Below, piece by piece: positions 6,756-7,303 of a stretch of 7,303 bases of DNA. Source of the DNA: Gammaproteobacteria bacterium. GTDB lineage: Bacteria; Pseudomonadota; Gammaproteobacteria; Chromatiales; Chromatiaceae. The number at the start of each line of letters is the position of its first letter. Position 1 is the stretch's first letter. The translations under genes were made by a program, and so were the position numbers. The stretch covers positions 1 through 7,303 of the forward strand of contig JADWMH010000105.1 of NCBI GenBank assembly GCA_015767355.1, written 5' to 3'. The notes below the pieces were generated by a model. That model searched no databases, was not told the DNA's origin, and was given only the letters and a program-made list of their open reading frames with translations.

Positions 6756-7043
6756 TTAGCTCATTCGTTTGATTGCGGTTTGATAAACTTTACCTCTCTC
6801 TCTTTTTCCTATAGCAATTACTGTAACAGTTACATTTTGATCATTCACGTCATAAACGAGTCTGTACCCGGATTGGCGAAGTTCGATTTTGTAGAGATGA
6901 TTAGATCCAGACAATTTGGAGCTTAATATACGCGGCTCTTCCAATATCTTTATGAGCTTTTTTTTGAAGTGAATTCGAATTGTAGCTCCAAGCTTATTCC
7001 ACTCTTTCAGAGCAGACTTTTTAAACTCCAATTCATAGCTCAT
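6756..7043 (-). CDS. stbE: RelE/StbE family mRNA interferase toxin
   Basis: This 95-residue protein has the RelE/ParE fold signature of the StbE subgroup. It starts MSYELEFKKSALKEWNKLGA, followed by a lysine-rich helix (FKKKLIKIL), then KLSGSNHLYKIELRQSGYRL, VYDVNDQNVTVTVIAIGKRE and a C-terminal VYQTA. R and Y residues in the LRQSGYRLVY strand and the basic GKRERGKVY tail are typical of RelE-type ribosome-dependent RNases. The start at 7043 was chosen over an upstream ATG at 7169, because the family begins with this strand and because it overlaps the antitoxin gene by 11 nt (AAGG is nine bases upstream). The gene is full length and ends TAA 6758-6756. Co-expression with the antitoxin is expected, with repression by the toxin-antitoxin complex known for the family. 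The symbol rests on subgroup resemblance; RelE family is the safer name. Confidence 0.9.
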   Translation of the reverse strand: MSYELEFKKSALKEWNKLGATIRIHFKKKLIKILEEPRILSSKLSGSNHLYKIELRQSGYRLVYDVNDQNVTVTVIAIGKRERGKVYQTAIKRMS

Positions 7044-7281
7044 CGATGTCAGCCTTAATGGACTCTTCATCTTTACGCTTTTCCGCAATGGCGAGAAGCT
7101 CAAGATCCTCAACGTGATCCATAAGCATTTCATATGCTTCGGCTGGAACACAATAAAATGCAGGTTCATTTCTATTGAGTACAGCTACAGGCGCGCCATC
7201 GGCGCTTAAAGCTACTTTCATAGGGTTGGCTTTGAGTTCGCTAATGCTGGCGGCAGCCTCGGTAAGTATCCTGGTTGTCAT
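7033..7281 (-). CDS. stbD: StbD/Phd-YefM family antitoxin
   Basis: This 82-residue protein has the Phd/YefM-type N-terminal DNA-binding domain: a short strand (TRILTEAAASISELKANPMK, with the S-x-S-E-L-K-x-N-P motif), then ADGAPVAVLNRNEPAFYCVP, then the AEAYEMLMDHVEDLELLAIA helix. An acidic, probably flexible C-terminus (DEESIKADIDEL) would wrap the toxin. It pairs with the RelE/StbE gene, whose start overlaps the antitoxin stop by 11 nt. The N-terminal region binds its own operator in this family, so autoregulation is expected, but the promoter lies beyond the window. The ATG at 7281 follows GGGTGAT, with four intervening bases or fewer. Another ATG five bases upstream (7286) is out of frame. 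Length and motifs are normal and the gene appears intact. Confidence 0.9.
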   Translation of the reverse strand: MTTRILTEAAASISELKANPMKVALSADGAPVAVLNRNEPAFYCVPAEAYEMLMDHVEDLELLAIAEKRKDEESIKADIDEL

Positions 7282-7284
7282 GTC

Positions 7285-7291
7285 ATCACCC
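7285..7291 (-). promoter_or_regulatory. Ribosome binding site of the antitoxin gene
   Basis: GGGTGAT on the minus strand lies three bases before the antitoxin ATG at 7281 and overlaps a second, out-of-frame ATG at 7286-7284. It supports the 7281 start, as the family begins with the MTTRILTEA-type strand. Confidence 0.55.
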
Positions 7292-7303
7292 GTGCGTTAA
7301 ACT

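Noticed and set aside
7044..7169. N-terminal extension of the RelE-like toxin (ATG at 7169)
   Set aside because: The extra 42 residues are antitoxin codons read in another frame; the family starts at MSYELEFKK.
1..7303. CRISPR array, tRNA, rRNA, integrase or transposase gene
   Set aside because: No regularly spaced identical repeats, no cloverleaf-like segments and no recombinase motifs were seen in either strand.

Overview
The window is a bacterial chromosomal segment, most likely from a Gram-negative proteobacterium. The pointers are an StbD/StbE-type toxin-antitoxin pair and a CATGCCGGAATGACGG-type palindromic repeat that I recall as common in proteobacterial genomes. The exact organism cannot be resolved from sequence alone. 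Almost all coding is on the minus strand. The small genes at both ends are clearly AT-rich, while the large central gene is visibly GC-richer, so the region looks like a mosaic, accessory-type locus.

Read along the minus strand from the right, the layout is as follows. First comes an antitoxin/toxin pair (7281-6756, StbD/Phd-like then StbE/RelE-like). It is followed 44 nt later by one very large gene (6711-1594, 1705 aa). This gene fuses an N-terminal DEDD-type 3'-5' exonuclease-like domain, a Cys/His cluster, a complete set of RecQ (SF2) helicase motifs, winged-helix-like linker regions, a complete set of UvrD/PcrA/Rep (SF1A) helicase motifs and a C-terminal domain that may be HIRAN-like. 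A non-coding stretch of about 170 nt (1421-1593) with a small hairpin and a 20-nt-phased direct repeat follows, then a palindromic REP-like repeat (1373-1408). Beyond the repeat is a 5'-truncated reading frame (1370-1152). It is separated only by an in-frame TGA and two codons from a small uncharacterised gene (1145-879). A second toxin-antitoxin-like pair, DUF433 then DUF5615 (824-223), closes the minus-strand series. At the left edge a plus-strand gene fragment (3-263) resembling a CopG/RHH-type regulator runs convergently into the DUF5615 gene and overlaps its end.

The dual helicase would process DNA: both helicase families translocate 3'-5', and the nuclease domain could trim 3' ends. Its position between two toxin-antitoxin-like modules fits a genomic or defence island, but a role in phage defence rather than repair is an inference from context. 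The dual helicase belongs, as far as I recall, to a recurrent but poorly characterised family (long proteins annotated as RecQ family helicase). It is the best candidate for an under-described system here. The broken small-gene pair next to the palindromic repeat is the second most interesting spot.
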